Assembly (NCBI GenBank): GCA_002197995.1
Contig: NGZR01000002.1
Span: forward strand, 1 to 64,000
Source: Gaeumannomyces sp. JS-464
Taxonomy: Eukaryota; Ascomycota; Sordariomycetes; Magnaporthales; Magnaporthaceae
Direction of reading: 5' to 3'
DNA: 64,000 nt
Shown here: piece after piece, positions 13,101 to 24,600 of the stretch
Layout: each line of letters opens with the position of its first letter
Position numbering within the stretch: position 1 is the stretch's first letter
Translations under genes and position numbers: made by a program
The notes under the pieces: generated by a model
What the model was told of the DNA's origin: nothing
What the model saw: the letters and a program-made list of their open reading frames with translations, nothing else
The model's database searches: none

Positions 13101-13444
13101 GCGTTAAGGTCCTGCTATCCAACAGCAGCAGCAGCAGCGTTTTAACGACGACGACGACGACGACAACCCCGGATAACGATGCCGAGGCGGCGCGAAAGGC
13201 TGCCGCGCAGGCCGTCGTCACCATCTCGCGGCCCTGGGACCCGGTGTCGCCCGTCGTGCCGTACGCGGGCAACACCACGGCGATCGCGCTAGGGAACGAC
13301 GTTTGGAGCGGGGATTATGCGCACCTGGTAGTGGAGGGGTGCTGGGCGGGCGACGGGCTCGGGGCCACGGTAGCTGAGTTTTCGTTGGTAGCGGCAAGCA
13401 GCAGCGGTAGCGCCGACAGCGAAAAGCGGCAGCAGCAGGCATAA
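10114..13444 (+). CDS. Acid trehalase, glycoside hydrolase family 65 (one frame break)
   Basis: Secreted or vacuolar enzyme that splits trehalose into two glucose. Start chosen at 10114, which gives a signal peptide (FLLLPLITFAAPATSGA). I infer exons 10114-10279, 10366-10647 and 10771-13444; both introns have GT/AG ends, and the first has a TTAAC branch site. Family landmarks appear in order: TNPYRG and TNG near the N terminus, VFWDADMFM (about 11597), the TSGRYGQC region (11758), DADEYY with the likely catalytic acid (about 11995), DVILAHFPFDY, PWYQYSEQLDDHS, HPAFPFLTGHGG, and a discoidin-like C-terminal region. The total of about 1,000 residues is normal for the family. A single-base frame break lies at about 10247, in a G run just after NPYRG; without it the first exon does not join the rest. 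Low-complexity Ser and Thr runs occur at 13120-13170. It may be a neighbour of the polyketide cluster and not part of it. Confidence 0.88.
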
Positions 13445-14172
13445 CCTGTAGGAGGGTGGATTAACCGACGCAGGCGCTTAACTCTTGTCCAGAACCTCAC
13501 CCCCACACCGCCCTCACAAAGCGTAACCCCTTGCTGTGGAGAGGTTTTGCAGAGGCAGGTGAGTTGGCTAGTGGAAGCGGGATGGGGTTCGAAAGAATTA
13601 CGCGCGGTTAAACCATGTCCGAAACGACGGTGACAATGCCCACTGGCACGACTCGCGTGAGATGGTGCACAGCGAAGGGCGGGGCCGAGGGTTGCACGAG
13701 TTGCCCGGCGGCAGCCTGTTGGGGTATCGCACGAAAGAAAACACCCACTGTTAGGTATCGGGCTGGGGCCCCCACCAAGCAATGTATTGAGCGTAAACAA
13801 GCCTTTTGCGGTCGAGATGAGATTAAAACCCCTTGTCTTTTTGCACCTGTACCGGCCGGTGCGGTACCGGCCGGATCAGCCGATCAAGCCCTAGCAGAGA
13901 CAGGAAATGGCCAACAGACAACATCGGGTGATGGAGCGACAGCACCGTCGTCATCGAGTCGAGCGAGAGTCAGCCGCCGTAAAGCGCCGGGAACCGCCAT
14001 CTTAACGTCAACTTCTCCGCTCCGCCCTCGGCCAACAGCACGACCGACGACCAGGCGTCCGTCCTCTCCTCACACATTACCCTCTCTGCTTTACTTTCTT
14101 TTTTCTTTTTTTTTTAAAAAAAAATAAAAATAAAAAAATCTTGTCCCCTATCCGTTCGGCCGCTCGCGCGCA
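13445..14172. promoter_or_regulatory. Intergenic region: trehalase 3' end and P450 promoter
   Basis: 728 bp without a convincing gene. The last 80 bases before the P450 start hold a long pyrimidine run followed by an A-rich run (14095-14138), typical of fungal core promoters; no clear TATA box is seen. Confidence 0.5.
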
Positions 14173-16049
14173 ATGGCCAACATTTACATCCTAGCCGCCG
14201 CGTTCCTCTTTGCGCTGGCGCTACTAGCCCGGCGACTCGCGGCCTGGCGGCGCGACCGGTCCTTTGCGCGTGCCCACGGCTGCCGGCCCGCGCCCATGGA
14301 CCGGCTTATCACCTGGCACGATCCCCTGGGGATCGGCCTCCTATTCGAGCTCGAGCGCCGCCTGTCGGCGCACACGCTGCTCGAGTACATGCGCGAGCGG
14401 TTCCGCGACAACGGGGCGAATACGTTCCGCAGCCGCGTCCTGCTCGACGACTTTTACTGGACCGCCGAGCCGCGCAACATTCAGGTCATGCTGGCCACGC
14501 AGTTCTCAAGCTTTGGTGTGGGCATTGATCGTGAGTTTTTTTTCGCCAAACAAAAAGAGAGCGAGAGACCATGACAGAGCCTCTGACTAGCCGATGAGGG
14601 TATTGGCGTGCGCAGGATACAACAACTTTAAACCGCTGGTGGGCCACGGCATCTTCACGAGCGATGGTGAAAAGTGGGAGCAGGCTCGCTCTCTGTAAGT
14701 AAACAGCCCGTGTTAGCAGCAGCACGTTTGAATGTCGTTGAGGTTTAATACGACAGCACCAGGGTCCGGCCCAACTTCGTCTGTAATCAGGTGGCCGACC
14801 TCGAGTCGTTCGAGGTCCATTTCCAAAACATGCTGGCCTTGATTCCCAAGGACGGCAAGACGCCCGTCCACATGAAGGAGCTTTTCCAGCGCATGGTGAG
14901 CAGTTTGTAGTGCCGGGGAAATTGTACCGGGAGGGGGAGCACTGGGATCCCATTTGGCTAACCCGAACCAAACGGCAGACGCTCGACTCGGCCAGCGAGA
15001 TGCTCTTTGGCGAGTCCCTTAACACCCTAACCAACAAGGACAGCGAGGTGGCCTCGGCCCAGTTCGCCGCCGCCTTTAAGCGGTCGCAGACGGAGCTGGC
15101 CAGGCGGTGCCGGCTGGGCCGACTGGCCGACTGGAACATCAGCCGCGAGTTCCTCGAGGCGTGCGAGACGACGCAGCGCTTTGTCGACGGCTACGTGCAA
15201 AAGGCGATGCGGGTGCCGGGAGAAGCACATCCAGCGTCAAAAACAGCAGCAGCAGCAAAAGACGGAAGAAAAAGAAGAGGGCGGCCGCCGCCGCTACATC
15301 TTCCTCCAGGAGCTGGCCCTGCTGGTCGACGACCCCGTCGCTGTGCGGGACCACCTGCTTAACGTGCTCATCCCCGCCCGCGATTCGACCTCGACCCTGC
15401 TGGCCGCCGCCCTCTTCGCCATGGCCAAGGACCAGCGCGTCCTGCGCCGCCTCCAGACGAGGTGCGCGAGCTCGACGGGATCCGGCCGACGTTTGAAATG
15501 CTCAAAAACATGAAGTATCTCAAGTGGATTATAAACGAGAGTAAGTCTTCCCGGCTGTGTCCCCCAGCAGTAGAACTGTGTTCCGTCCCAAAGCTGACAA
15601 CACACACTCTCTCTCTTTCTCCCTTTTTCAGCCCTCCGTTTGTGGCCCATCGTGCCCCTCAACGGGCGCCAGGCCAACTGTGACGTGACGCTACCCCTCG
15701 GCGGCGGGCCGGAGGGGCGGTCGCCCATCCACGTGAAGAAGGGCCAAAACGTTGGCTTCTCGACCTACATCCTCCACCGGCGCGAGGACCTCTGGGGCAC
15801 CGACGCGCACGAGTTTAGGCCCGAGCGCTGGGAGCACCGCCGCCCGGGTGGGAGTATCTGCCCTTTAACGGCGGGCCCCGAATTTGCATCGGCCAGCAGT
15901 TGGCCCTAGCCGAGGCCGGCTACACGCTCGTGCGCCTACTGCAGTGCTTCCGCCGGTTCGAGACGCTGGACCGCAGCGAGTGGAGGGAGGCACTCGCGCT
16001 GGCCTGCTCCATCGACCAGCCCGTCACCGTCGTCGCCGTGCCGTGGTGA
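14173..16049 (+). CDS. Cytochrome P450, CYP52-like (three frame breaks)
   Basis: Membrane-bound haem monooxygenase resembling fungal CYP52-type alkane/fatty-acid omega-hydroxylases. Inferred exons: 14173-14530, 14616-14694, 14757-14895, 14979-15540, 15632-16049, all with GT/AG introns of 62-91 bases. An N-terminal anchor (about residues 4-20) is followed by the CYP52 signature around [23 protein letters not shown]. Helix I reads PARDSTST (AGRDTT in the family), the ExxR motif ETLR spans the last intron, and the haem loop [14 protein letters not shown] is complete with its Cys. Three one-base frame changes lie at about 15208, 15457 and 15846, each beside a short G or C run; no single frame spans the protein. 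A Gln/Glu/Lys-rich insert made by CAG-like repeats lies at 15235-15285. It is transcribed away from the trehalase, and likely oxidises the polyketide chain (inference from context). Confidence 0.85.
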
Positions 16050-16647
16050 AAGCGGCGGGGCTGTCTGGAATAGCCGTCGCGTGAGCGGGCGTGGCCCCGA
16101 CGATTGGTTGGGTTAAAAGGGTTCACGGGCTAGCCAATAGGTGTGTACATACAGTAGCTTGCCCAGCGTAGGGGTCCCGTCCAAAATGTCACCCTATGTA
16201 CAGTATGTATGTCCCCCGCTGCGAGGACCCCACGGGCCTGGATGGGATGGATGACTCGCGGCGAACCCTTTTAGGGTGAATACGGCCGAGTGATGGCCGC
16301 GATACGGGGCTAAGGCCTGTACGGAAAAACTTGCCTCGCTATTTGCCCCGTCGGGATGTTACTCGGTGGAGGCTAGGGGTGGAGGCGTATGACTCGACTG
16401 CTAGGCCTGGCCGGTATGCAACTCCGAAAAGCCCCTAAACCCAAATGGTTCAGCGTTTGGGTTACTTTCATGGGATACCCGGGTCTTCGCGCAAGACGAG
16501 TTGTCGACAGCATGTCGAATTGGGTTTCCACGGCGAAAGATCACTACTGCTAGCTGGTTTTTGGGTGGCAGTTTTAGGCCTTTGGTTGTTTGCTCCACGG
16601 TTAAACGGTAAGAATAGGTAGTTACATAAACACGCGGCTGCCGCTTA
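16050..16647. other. Convergent intergenic region between two P450 genes
   Basis: About 600 bp between the 3' ends of two facing genes. It would hold both transcription terminators. No further gene was recognised. Confidence 0.5.
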
Positions 16648-18372
16648 TCAAAGTGATAAGGGTTTCTCCCTCCTCCTAATCCTAACGGTCGCCTTGGTCG
16701 GCGGCAGGTGATTCGACCCAAACCATTGGTTCGGCGGCCTCTGCTCCCGAAACTCGAGATCGTAGTGCAGCAGGACGTGGGCCAGGAGCAGCTTGAGCTC
16801 GGCCGCGGCAAAAAATCGGCCCGGGCAGCTGTTGCGCCCGGCCCCGAACGAGAGATAGCGCGCGCTGGTCGTGGCCCAGGCCTCGGCCGAGCGTGCTCGC
16901 CCCACAGCAGCATTGTCCTTGTCGTCGTCAGCAACAAAACGAAAAGGCCGAAACTCGTCAGCGTCGGGCCCCCAGACGTCCGGGTCCGTGTGCATGGCGT
17001 AGGCGGCGACGCCGACCTGACACCCGGGGGGGAGACGGACGCCCGAGGGGGTGACGACGCCCGAGGGCCCGTTGACGATGCGCAGGGGCCCGACGGCCAG
17101 GACCGTGTTGAGGCGCTGGCTCTCGCGGAACGTGCTGTCGAGGCGCGGCATGTCGGCCAGGGCGCGCTTGCTCCAGACGCCGGCGTGCGCCGCCAGCGCC
17201 GTCGCCGCCTCGCGCCGTAGAGCATCGACGCAGGCCGCGCCCCGGGCCCGTCCCGCGCCGGCCAGGTCGAGCAGGACGTGCGTGATGGCAAAGGCCGAGG
17301 TGTGCACGGCGGCCGCGTTGACGAGGAGCACGCGCGCGGCGAGCGTTTTCGGCTGGCGCCGGACGGGGTCGGCCGAGGCGAGCGCGTCCGCGATGGCCCA
17401 GTCGAGAAAGTCACCCGTCGTCGTCGCGGCGGTAGTCTCGCCATTAGCGTTGTGTTCGTTGTTATTGGTATTATCATTGTCGTCGCTTAACGCTTGCAGC
17501 CGCCGCTCGACCTCGGGCACCGTGAGCCGGAACCAGGCGCGCTCGTGCCGACGGTTCGGCAGCGTCACCAGGGGCGCGACGAGCGGCCGCAGCATGCGCG
17601 GCAGTAGGCTCAGCACCTGCGCGGCCGTGGGGATGGCCTGGGCGTAGGCGACCCCCGCGTGGAGGAGCGCGGGCGCACGGCACAGCGGCGCGCCTACAAA
17701 GACGCGGTTAGTGACGCGGCCAACGACCAGGCGCAGCGTTTCGTAGACGCACACCTCGCGCCAGCCGCGGTTATCATCGTCGTCACCACCTCCCCAATGC
17801 TCGGCCAGCGCGTGCGCCAGCTCGTCGACCAACGCGGGCACCAGGTTCCCGACTTGGCGCGTTAGCCGCATCGCCACGAGCTTAACGTGCGACTGGTCCG
17901 GCAGCGGATAAACGGTGCCGTGCGCGACCTGAAAGTGCTGGTCCGTCTGCTTGTGCATGCTGAGCACGCTTTCGGGCTGGTCGATCAGCCACTTGGCCTC
18001 GCGCGCCGGCAGCAGGACCATGCTCCCGCCCGGGTGGCCCATGACAAAGGGCACACGCACCGTGGCATCTGGGCATTGCGCCCAGTGCAGGGCCAGCGCA
18101 GCCTTCAAGTCCATAGTGTTGCGCCACGCGGCCCGGAGGTGGGGGAACAACTCGCCGGGGCGGGCGTTAAGGATGGGCAGCTGATCCATGTCTGACGACG
18201 ACGAGCCGAACCGCAGCATCCGATACGAGAGGAGCAGCACACCAACCAGCACGGCCAATATGATGGGGCTCCCGCAGGCCGGCTCGGCTGCCGCCATGCC
18301 GAGCCGGAAGAAGCCCACCTGCACCACCGCTTCCTGGGCGCTCGTTTCGTTAGTGGGGGGTGCCAAGTCCAT
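16648..18372 (-). CDS. Cytochrome P450, CYP503/CYP68/LovA-like, intact
   Basis: A single uninterrupted exon encoding 574 residues. A membrane anchor lies at about residues 34-52 (PIILAVLVGVLLLSYRML) after a longer than usual N-terminal tail. The helix I segment is AAAVHTS (355-359), of the A-x-H-T-S/T type seen in fungal secondary-metabolism P450s such as ent-kaurene oxidase and LovA relatives. ExxR is at 417-420 (ESQR), FRPFRF follows, and the haem loop FGAGRNSCPGRFFA has its ligand Cys at about 516. An Asn/Asp/Thr-rich insert at about residues 295-320 comes from a microsatellite-like stretch (17420-17490). No frame breaks, unlike the neighbouring genes. Probably hydroxylates or oxidises the polyketide, which I infer from position and family only. 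Confidence 0.9.
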   Translation of the reverse strand: MDLAPPTNETSAQEAVVQVGFFRLGMAAAEPACGSPIILAVLVGVLLLSYRMLRFGSSSSDMDQLPILNARPGELFPHLRAAWRNTMDLKAALALHWAQCPDATVRVPFVMGHPGGSMVLLPAREAKWLIDQPESVLSMHKQTDQHFQVAHGTVYPLPDQSHVKLVAMRLTRQVGNLVPALVDELAHALAEHWGGGDDDDNRGWREVCVYETLRLVVGRVTNRVFVGAPLCRAPALLHAGVAYAQAIPTAAQVLSLLPRMLRPLVAPLVTLPNRRHERAWFRLTVPEVERRLQALSDDNDNTNNNEHNANGETTAATTTGDFLDWAIADALASADPVRRQPKTLAARVLLVNAAAVHTSAFAITHVLLDLAGAGRARGAACVDALRREAATALAAHAGVWSKRALADMPRLDSTFRESQRLNTVLAVGPLRIVNGPSGVVTPSGVRLPPGCQVGVAAYAMHTDPDVWGPDADEFRPFRFVADDDKDNAAVGRARSAEAWATTSARYLSFGAGRNSCPGRFFAAAELKLLLAHVLLHYDLEFREQRPPNQWFGSNHLPPTKATVRIRRREKPLSL

Positions 18373-18702
18373 GGCGCTGAATTAGGTGGCAGGTTTCGAT
18401 TGCATAGAGTTGGGTGAAGGATGAAATTTGCCGAGGTCCGAGTGCCCGGTCTCGTCGGCCGTGCCTGGGGCGTGGAACAGCAATATATATGTATACATGT
18501 GCATATGTGTGTCGCGGTCCCTCTGCGCAGAGAGTACAGCCTAGATGTAAGGTATCCACTCCACGGAAACCCCCGTGCCGAGCCTTGGGCCCTTGGCTCC
18601 GGCAACTTCGCATGGCCATCTTGGCATAGTCTTGGTACGGCAGTGGCAAACGTTTCCATTGAGTGGTTACTTGGCGATAAAAAAAAACTAAAAATAAAAA
18701 GT
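18373..18702 (-). promoter_or_regulatory. Promoter region of the second P450
   Basis: 330 bp between the P450 start and the stop of the next minus-strand gene. A TATATATA-type box lies at about 18482-18490, roughly 110 bases upstream of the P450 start. It also holds the terminator of the hydrolase gene. Confidence 0.5.
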
Positions 18703-19710
18703 TCAAAGTGCTTTAGCAGCCGTTTTGCGTATTAGCTGGGCGATGGTCATGCTCATGTCCCTCCCCCGCGGAAAGTCGTGGCCGTAAATGTGCAGGCGGT
18801 CCTCGGTCAAGTCCGGCTCGCACAGGTCCAGCAGGCCCTCGCCGTAGTCGCTATGGTCCCCTCTGCCGCGGATGTGCAGCGTCGGGATGGAAATGACCTT
18901 GCCGTCCCAGGCCGGGTCGTAGCGCGTCATGTAGTTGGCGCCGTCCGTCACCACCTTGCGGCCGTTGGCCAGCCTGGCGGGCCGCAGCCTGGTGACGTTG
19001 TCGACCTCGTTCGGCTTGAAGACCTTGAAGAGGTGGGTGGCCTCGGCGAACTCGTCGAGCGGACAGTCGAAGAGCTCCTCGCCAGCGAGCGGCAGCACGC
19101 ACGGCGGCGTGGCGCCGTTGATGAAGACTGCGAACTTCAGCGGCAGCTCCTGGATCGTCGCGAACGGGTTCTCGACCATGTACCGGATCACGAGCTGCGC
19201 CGCGAGCGTGGCCCCTTGTCTATGCGGAGGCGATGGCGGCGCCGGCGCGTGAGCAAGGCAGGCTGCCGGGGCTACAGGAGAGATGGATGGGCGATACGCA
19301 CGAGTAGCCCAGGATGCCCTCAAACGGCCCATGGTCCTTTATGATCTGCCGGAGCTCATCCTCGGTGGCCAGGATGTCGTCGAGGTCTAGGCCATTGTAA
19401 TAGCCGTAGAGCTGGCGAGTCGGGTGAGCATCCGGATCAATAAAGGTTGGGTGCAAACACGTACTTTGGATTTGGAAAAGTCCGTCGTGTGAACGGACCA
19501 GTTGCCCTCGAGGTGCGGCCAGCGCCCCTCGACAAACTCGAATTCGTACTCGGGCTCCAGAAAGCTGCGGATGGCGGCCGTTTGCATGCGAAATATCTAC
19601 ACGTAAAATCGCGCCGTCAAGATCCGCGGACAGGGCCCCTCGCAAGCAGCAGCGACGAGTTTACGTACCTCTGTATTGGAGCCCCGTCCATGTAAGCAAA
19701 GAACCTTCAT
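18703..19710 (-). CDS. FSH1/LovG-type serine hydrolase, probable polyketide-releasing thioesterase
   Basis: Four exons on the minus strand: 19710-19669, 19596-19465, 19411-19302 and 19219-18703. Introns of 72, 53 and 82 bases have GT/AG ends. The model is 801 nt (266 residues) with no frame break. The N terminus MKVLCLHGRGSN is the family oxyanion-hole region. The nucleophile motif is GYSQG, Ser95, with its codon split between exons 3 and 4. The likely acid is Asp216 (RGRGD) and the likely base His242 (YGHDF). In known clusters such as lovastatin, FSH hydrolases (LovG) hydrolyse the product off an HR-PKS that has no thioesterase. This gene lies divergently next to exactly such a PKS, so the same role is likely (inference). 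A general cytosolic esterase remains possible. Confidence 0.88.
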
Positions 19711-21605
19711 CTTGCTCTTTTTTCGTGGTGTGTCCGCCTATAACCCACGCGTACTACCCCAGGCTCGAGGTGTTTCTGCAGGATGGATACGCTCCGGGAC
19801 AAGCACTGCGAGGCGCTTCTTCCGTCCACGCAAAACATACAATAAAAAGGCACTCAGCGTCGACAGGTAACGGCAGCCGTCCCGTCGCATGCGTGCGTGC
19901 CCCTGCACCCTCGCCGTAACCAGGAGCATTTCCCCCATTCGCCCACCGCTCCGCATCACCATAAAAAGTCTCGCAAGTTAGAAACCGGGAGGCGAGCGAG
20001 TCACGGCACTCTCGCTTCCCTCTCAATCTCAACACGAATATTATAGTGGGGCCTTGGAAGACAGCACATTAGAAAAGATCGTGGAGATGGAGAATGAGCC
20101 CTTACTGGTTGTGGTAGGTGGTACAACCGACGGACAAAAGTACCGCTTCGTTTACAATTTTCTACTTCACCCTCGAAATCAGCCACCCATTTCAACGTAT
20201 CACCGCACAATCAAATTCGCTTCAACTAATACAAAACTTTGGTAAATAGATAAACAGAAGCAGTGGATTGCATGTATATTTTTTCCAATATTTTATATAC
20301 CACACATTCGCCGTTGTGCTGGTAGGATTAATAAGAACGCGTCGCGGGGTTGCGGGGCCAAAAAAAACCGAAGCGATACTTTTGTCTTCCCACTGTAGTA
20401 AAGCAGCCTTGTTTTTTTTTTAAGGGTCTGGAGAATTTTGTTCCGGGCGAAAAGGTGGCTGGGGTTGCCGTGGGTCGATCGTAGATTTTAGGCCGTGCAC
20501 AAAGTGGGCAAGCTGGGTTCTAGTCCCGGGATCGCCCACGTGCCGCTCTCCAGATCAACATGCCATTGTCAGTTGCGACCGTAGCTTGTGGGGCGGTGAT
20601 GGTTGAGGCCTTTTTTGCCCCGCCGGTTCCGGTGCGGAGTGCCCGTGCACCACCCACATATCCGGCCTGACCAGGCTAGCCCTGTGTCGGAAATCGCCGT
20701 CGGGTGTTGAATGCTTGCACAGTACGAAACCCCTGCCCTCGGTAAACCTGCCAGAAGCTTAACTGTTTCGACCCGCCCCGATGCCAAGCGAGGACCAGCA
20801 TCCATCCATCCTCCCCCTGAAACGGAACGAAGTGTATCCCGCCATTTTTCCACACCGCCTTGGAAGAGGGGCAAGCTCGCGATGGAAGGCATTGACCAAT
20901 TCCAAACCTTACTCTATGGACTGCTGCGAGTGCCGATCGGGCGCTCGGCCATTCCTCGACCATCCTCGTCTCGTTTGGCCGGCATCGGTGACGCGCCTGC
21001 CCACGCGGTATAGGGGTGGCTCTGGGAGGAGGCCGCTCGTTTGTGGCTGGAGCCGGTGGTCCGGGTCGGGGTACGTTGGCAGCATAGAGGGGCCACGCAA
21101 GTGACACAAGTGTGTTTACACGGTATGCCACGAAGCCGTTAGTGGTTAAGCATCTCCATGCCTGCACCAAGGAGCTGCCTTTTGTCCAAATCTGACAGCA
21201 CTGCATTTAAAAAAGGTCCACGGGGTAGCCCTGCCCAGCAAGCCCCATTCCCCCAAGGCACGTGGCGGTAAGAGAATCCCATTTAGAGGCAAGTTACTCA
21301 GATGGTACTATTTATGTGATGGGGGACCAGTCACGACCAAGGGTCTCACACCAGAATTTATATTGCACCAGTAACACTCGCCAAAGGTTTCCAAAAGTCC
21401 ACCAAGGAGGACCCCATACGTGACTTGATTGGGCTCAGCTCGCGGCAGGCAAGTGACCTCCTCTTCTCGACACGCGTTCGCCCCTCCGATATAAACCTCG
21501 AAGGGCCAGTTTTCGGGCTTCCCTTGTTTCTTTTACCATACCACTCAACTCCCTCGCGGTCCTCATCCTGCGCCCCCTCCCACGCGCGCGGGAGGCTCTT
21601 CAACA
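19711..21605. promoter_or_regulatory. Divergent intergenic region between hydrolase and PKS
   Basis: 1.9 kb of GC-balanced DNA upstream of two divergent genes, so it should carry the shared control region. Open frames around 20711-21206 exist on both strands but show no recognisable protein, so I do not call them genes. Several CGG/CCG-containing stretches (for example near 20620-20640 and 21045-21070) could be zinc-cluster factor sites, without proof. Confidence 0.5.
21490..21495 (+). promoter_or_regulatory. TATA box of the PKS gene
   Basis: TATAAA following a C/T-rich tract, 116 bases upstream of the PKS start codon, a normal fungal distance. Confidence 0.6.
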
Positions 21606-24600
21606 ATGTCCCCTTTCCTCGAGGCCGACGCGGCGGTGCAGCAGCCCGAAGACATCGCCATCATCGGCCTGGGCTGCCGCTTCCCCGGCGACGCCACGAC
21701 GCCGTCCAGACTGTGGGACTTGCTCGTGCAGGGCCGGTCGGCCTGGTCACCCGTGCCAGCGTCCAAGTGGAACGCTGAAGCGCATTACCACCCAAGCAGC
21801 GAGCACGGCGGGAGCACTTGGATTAAGGGCGGCCACTTTTTGCAGGATGGCGCGCAGAATGGAAAGGAGTTCGACGCGCCATTTTTTAATATTACCCGCA
21901 CAGAGGCCATGTCGATGGACTTGCAGCAGCGGATCGTGAGTATGTGCCAGCACCACCGTCCGGGCTCCAAAACGGAAGCAAAAAAGCGCAGAAACTTGCT
22001 AACACAGGCTGGACGCCGTTCGCAGTGGAAAATGTATACGAGGCGCTCGAAAACGCGGGCCTGCGGCTGGAGGACGTGCGCGGCAGCTGGACGAGCGTCT
22101 TCGCGGGTGCCTTTACCGACGACTCGCGGGCCGTCATGAACGAGGACCCGGACGTGGTGCTCAAGTTCAAGCCGACGGGCACGAGCAACTCTATTATTTC
22201 GAACCGGGTTAGCTACTTTTACGACCTGCGGGGCACGAGCCTGACGCTCGACACGGCCTGCTCGTCGAGTTTGGTGGCCTTTGCGCTGGCCTGCCAGGAC
22301 CTGCGCGCCGGCGCCAGCACCATGAGCATCGTGACAGGCGTCAACGTCATCGAGTCGCCCGAAACCATGTACCGCATGTCCAATTTGGGCTTCCTGTCGC
22401 CTGACGGCCGGTGTTTCTCTTTTGATTCGCGCGCCAACGGCTACTCGCGCGGTGAGGGCGTCGGAACTGTTATACTCAAGCCCGTCGCCGCCGCCCTGCG
22501 CGACGGCGATACCATCCGCGCCGTCGTGCGTGGCTCAGGTATCAACCAGGACGGCCAGGGCACAGGCGGCATGACGCTGCCCAACAAAGCCGCCCAAGCG
22601 GCCCTGATTCGCGACGTCTACGCCACCTACAACCTCGACCTCGACCAGACGGGCTTCGTCGAGGCCCACGCTACTGGCACGCCGGCCGGGGACCCTCTCG
22701 AAGCCGGCGCTATTGCCGCCACCTTTAAGCGCGTCGGACCCGGTGCCGCAAGCAGACCGCCACTTTGGGTCGGGGCAGCCAAGACGAACCACGGCCATCT
22801 GGAGGGCGCGTCGGGTGTCGCAGCTATTATTAAAACGGTGCTGACGCTGGAGAAGGGCGTTATACCGCCCAACATCAACTTTGAAAAATGCAATCCCCGG
22901 ATCCCAGTCGACAAATGGGGCATCAAGCTGCCGCTGGAGCCGACACCCTTCTTTGGTGCTGACGGGCTCAGGAGAGCCAGCATCAACAGCTTCGGCTTCG
23001 GGGAACTAATGCGCACGCCGTGCTGGACGACGCCGCGAGTTATCTCGAACAGAGGAGCTTGGAAGGCCGCCACGCCACTAAGGCCATCTCAAAAGCACCA
23101 GCAGCGGCGCCATCAGCAACACCCACGCCTACCTTCCCAGCACCCACAAAGTCTTCCTGTTCTCGGCACACGACGAGGCCGGCATCGAGCGGGTGCTCTC
23201 CGCCTACGCTGACCACCTTGAGGCCGAGGCATGCCCCAAAGACGACACCTACCTCTCCAACCTGGCCTACACCCTCTCGCAGCGTCGCTCGCGGCTCGCC
23301 TGGCTCGTCGCCGTCGCCGCCGACTCCCACGCCTCCCTTTTGGCTACGCTTAGGGACCCGTCGACAAAGTTGCGCGCCGTCCGCACCAATGCGGCGAGCA
23401 AGCCGGCGCTGGGCTTCGTCTTTACGGGCCAGGGCGCGCAGTGGTTCGCCATGGGCCGAGAGCTACTGCCGCACGCCGTTTTCCGGAACAGCGTGGCCGC
23501 GGCCGACGCGTACTTGAAGACGATTGGGTGTGACTTTAGCGTACTGGAGGAGCTGACGCAGCGCGACGCCGAAAAGAGTCGCGTCGACGAACCGCTGCTG
23601 TCTCAAACGCTGTGCACGGTGCTGCAGGTGGCGCTGGTGAAGCTGCTGGCGAGCTGGGGCGCCACCCCGAGGCGCGTCGTTGGCCACTCGAGCGGTGAGA
23701 TCGCGGCGGCGTACGCGGCTGGCGCGCTGGACTGCGAAAGCGCCTGGCGCGTGGCCTACAGCCGCGGCGTTGTCAGCGGTCGCCCGCCCCCCTCCAAGGG
23801 CGCAATGCTGGCCGTCGGCTGCTCGGCCGACAGAGTGGCGCCCCTGTTCAAGGAGGTTAACGGAAAGCTCGGTGCTGGCGACGAGCTGGTTATCGCCTGC
23901 TACAACTCGCCCCGCAGCCTGACCATCTCGGGCGACGAGGCCAAGATCGACATGCTGCGGGCTGTAGCCGAAACGCGCAAGCTGTTCGCCCGCAAGCTGC
24001 GCGTCGGCAGGGCCTACCACTCGAGCCATATGCAGCCCGTGGCCGACGAGTATTCGAAACTGATGGGGACGCTGACGCGGCCGGCCGAGGCGTCATCCGG
24101 CGAGGAGGTACAGGTCTTCTCGTCGGTCACGGGCAAGGCCATCGACGCGGCCGAGATGACGCGGGCGACGTACTGGACCCAGAACCTGGTCTCGCCCGTC
24201 CGGTTCCAACAGGCGGTGCACCAGCTTTGCACAGCCAATACCGTGAAGCGCCAGCTCAAGGTGGGCGGCGGCGCCGAGCTGCCTGTGACGCACCTGGTCG
24301 AGGTAGGCCCCCACGGCGCGCTGCAGGGCGCCGTGCGCGAGACGCTGCTCAGCGACCCCAACCTCAAGGCGCTTCGCTACTTATCGGTCCTAACGCGCGC
24401 CAAGCACGCCGCCGCCACGGCCCTCGACGCCGTGTCAATTCTCGCCGCCGCCGGCTACCCAGTCGACCTGGCCGCCGTCAACGGGGACGAGTACGGCCCC
24501 GCCACGATGCTGACCGACTTGCCGCCGTACCCCTTCCACCATGGCCCCGCGCAGGAGTACTGGTCCGAGTCGCGGCGCAGCAGGGCGTGGCGCTTCCGCA

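Noticed and set aside
16708..17647. Plus-strand open frames of 170-198 residues
   Set aside because: Shadows of the intact minus-strand P450.
20711..21206. Overlapping 100-176-residue frames between hydrolase and PKS
   Set aside because: Several overlapping frames on both strands, no recognisable domain, no intron or start context; more likely promoter DNA.
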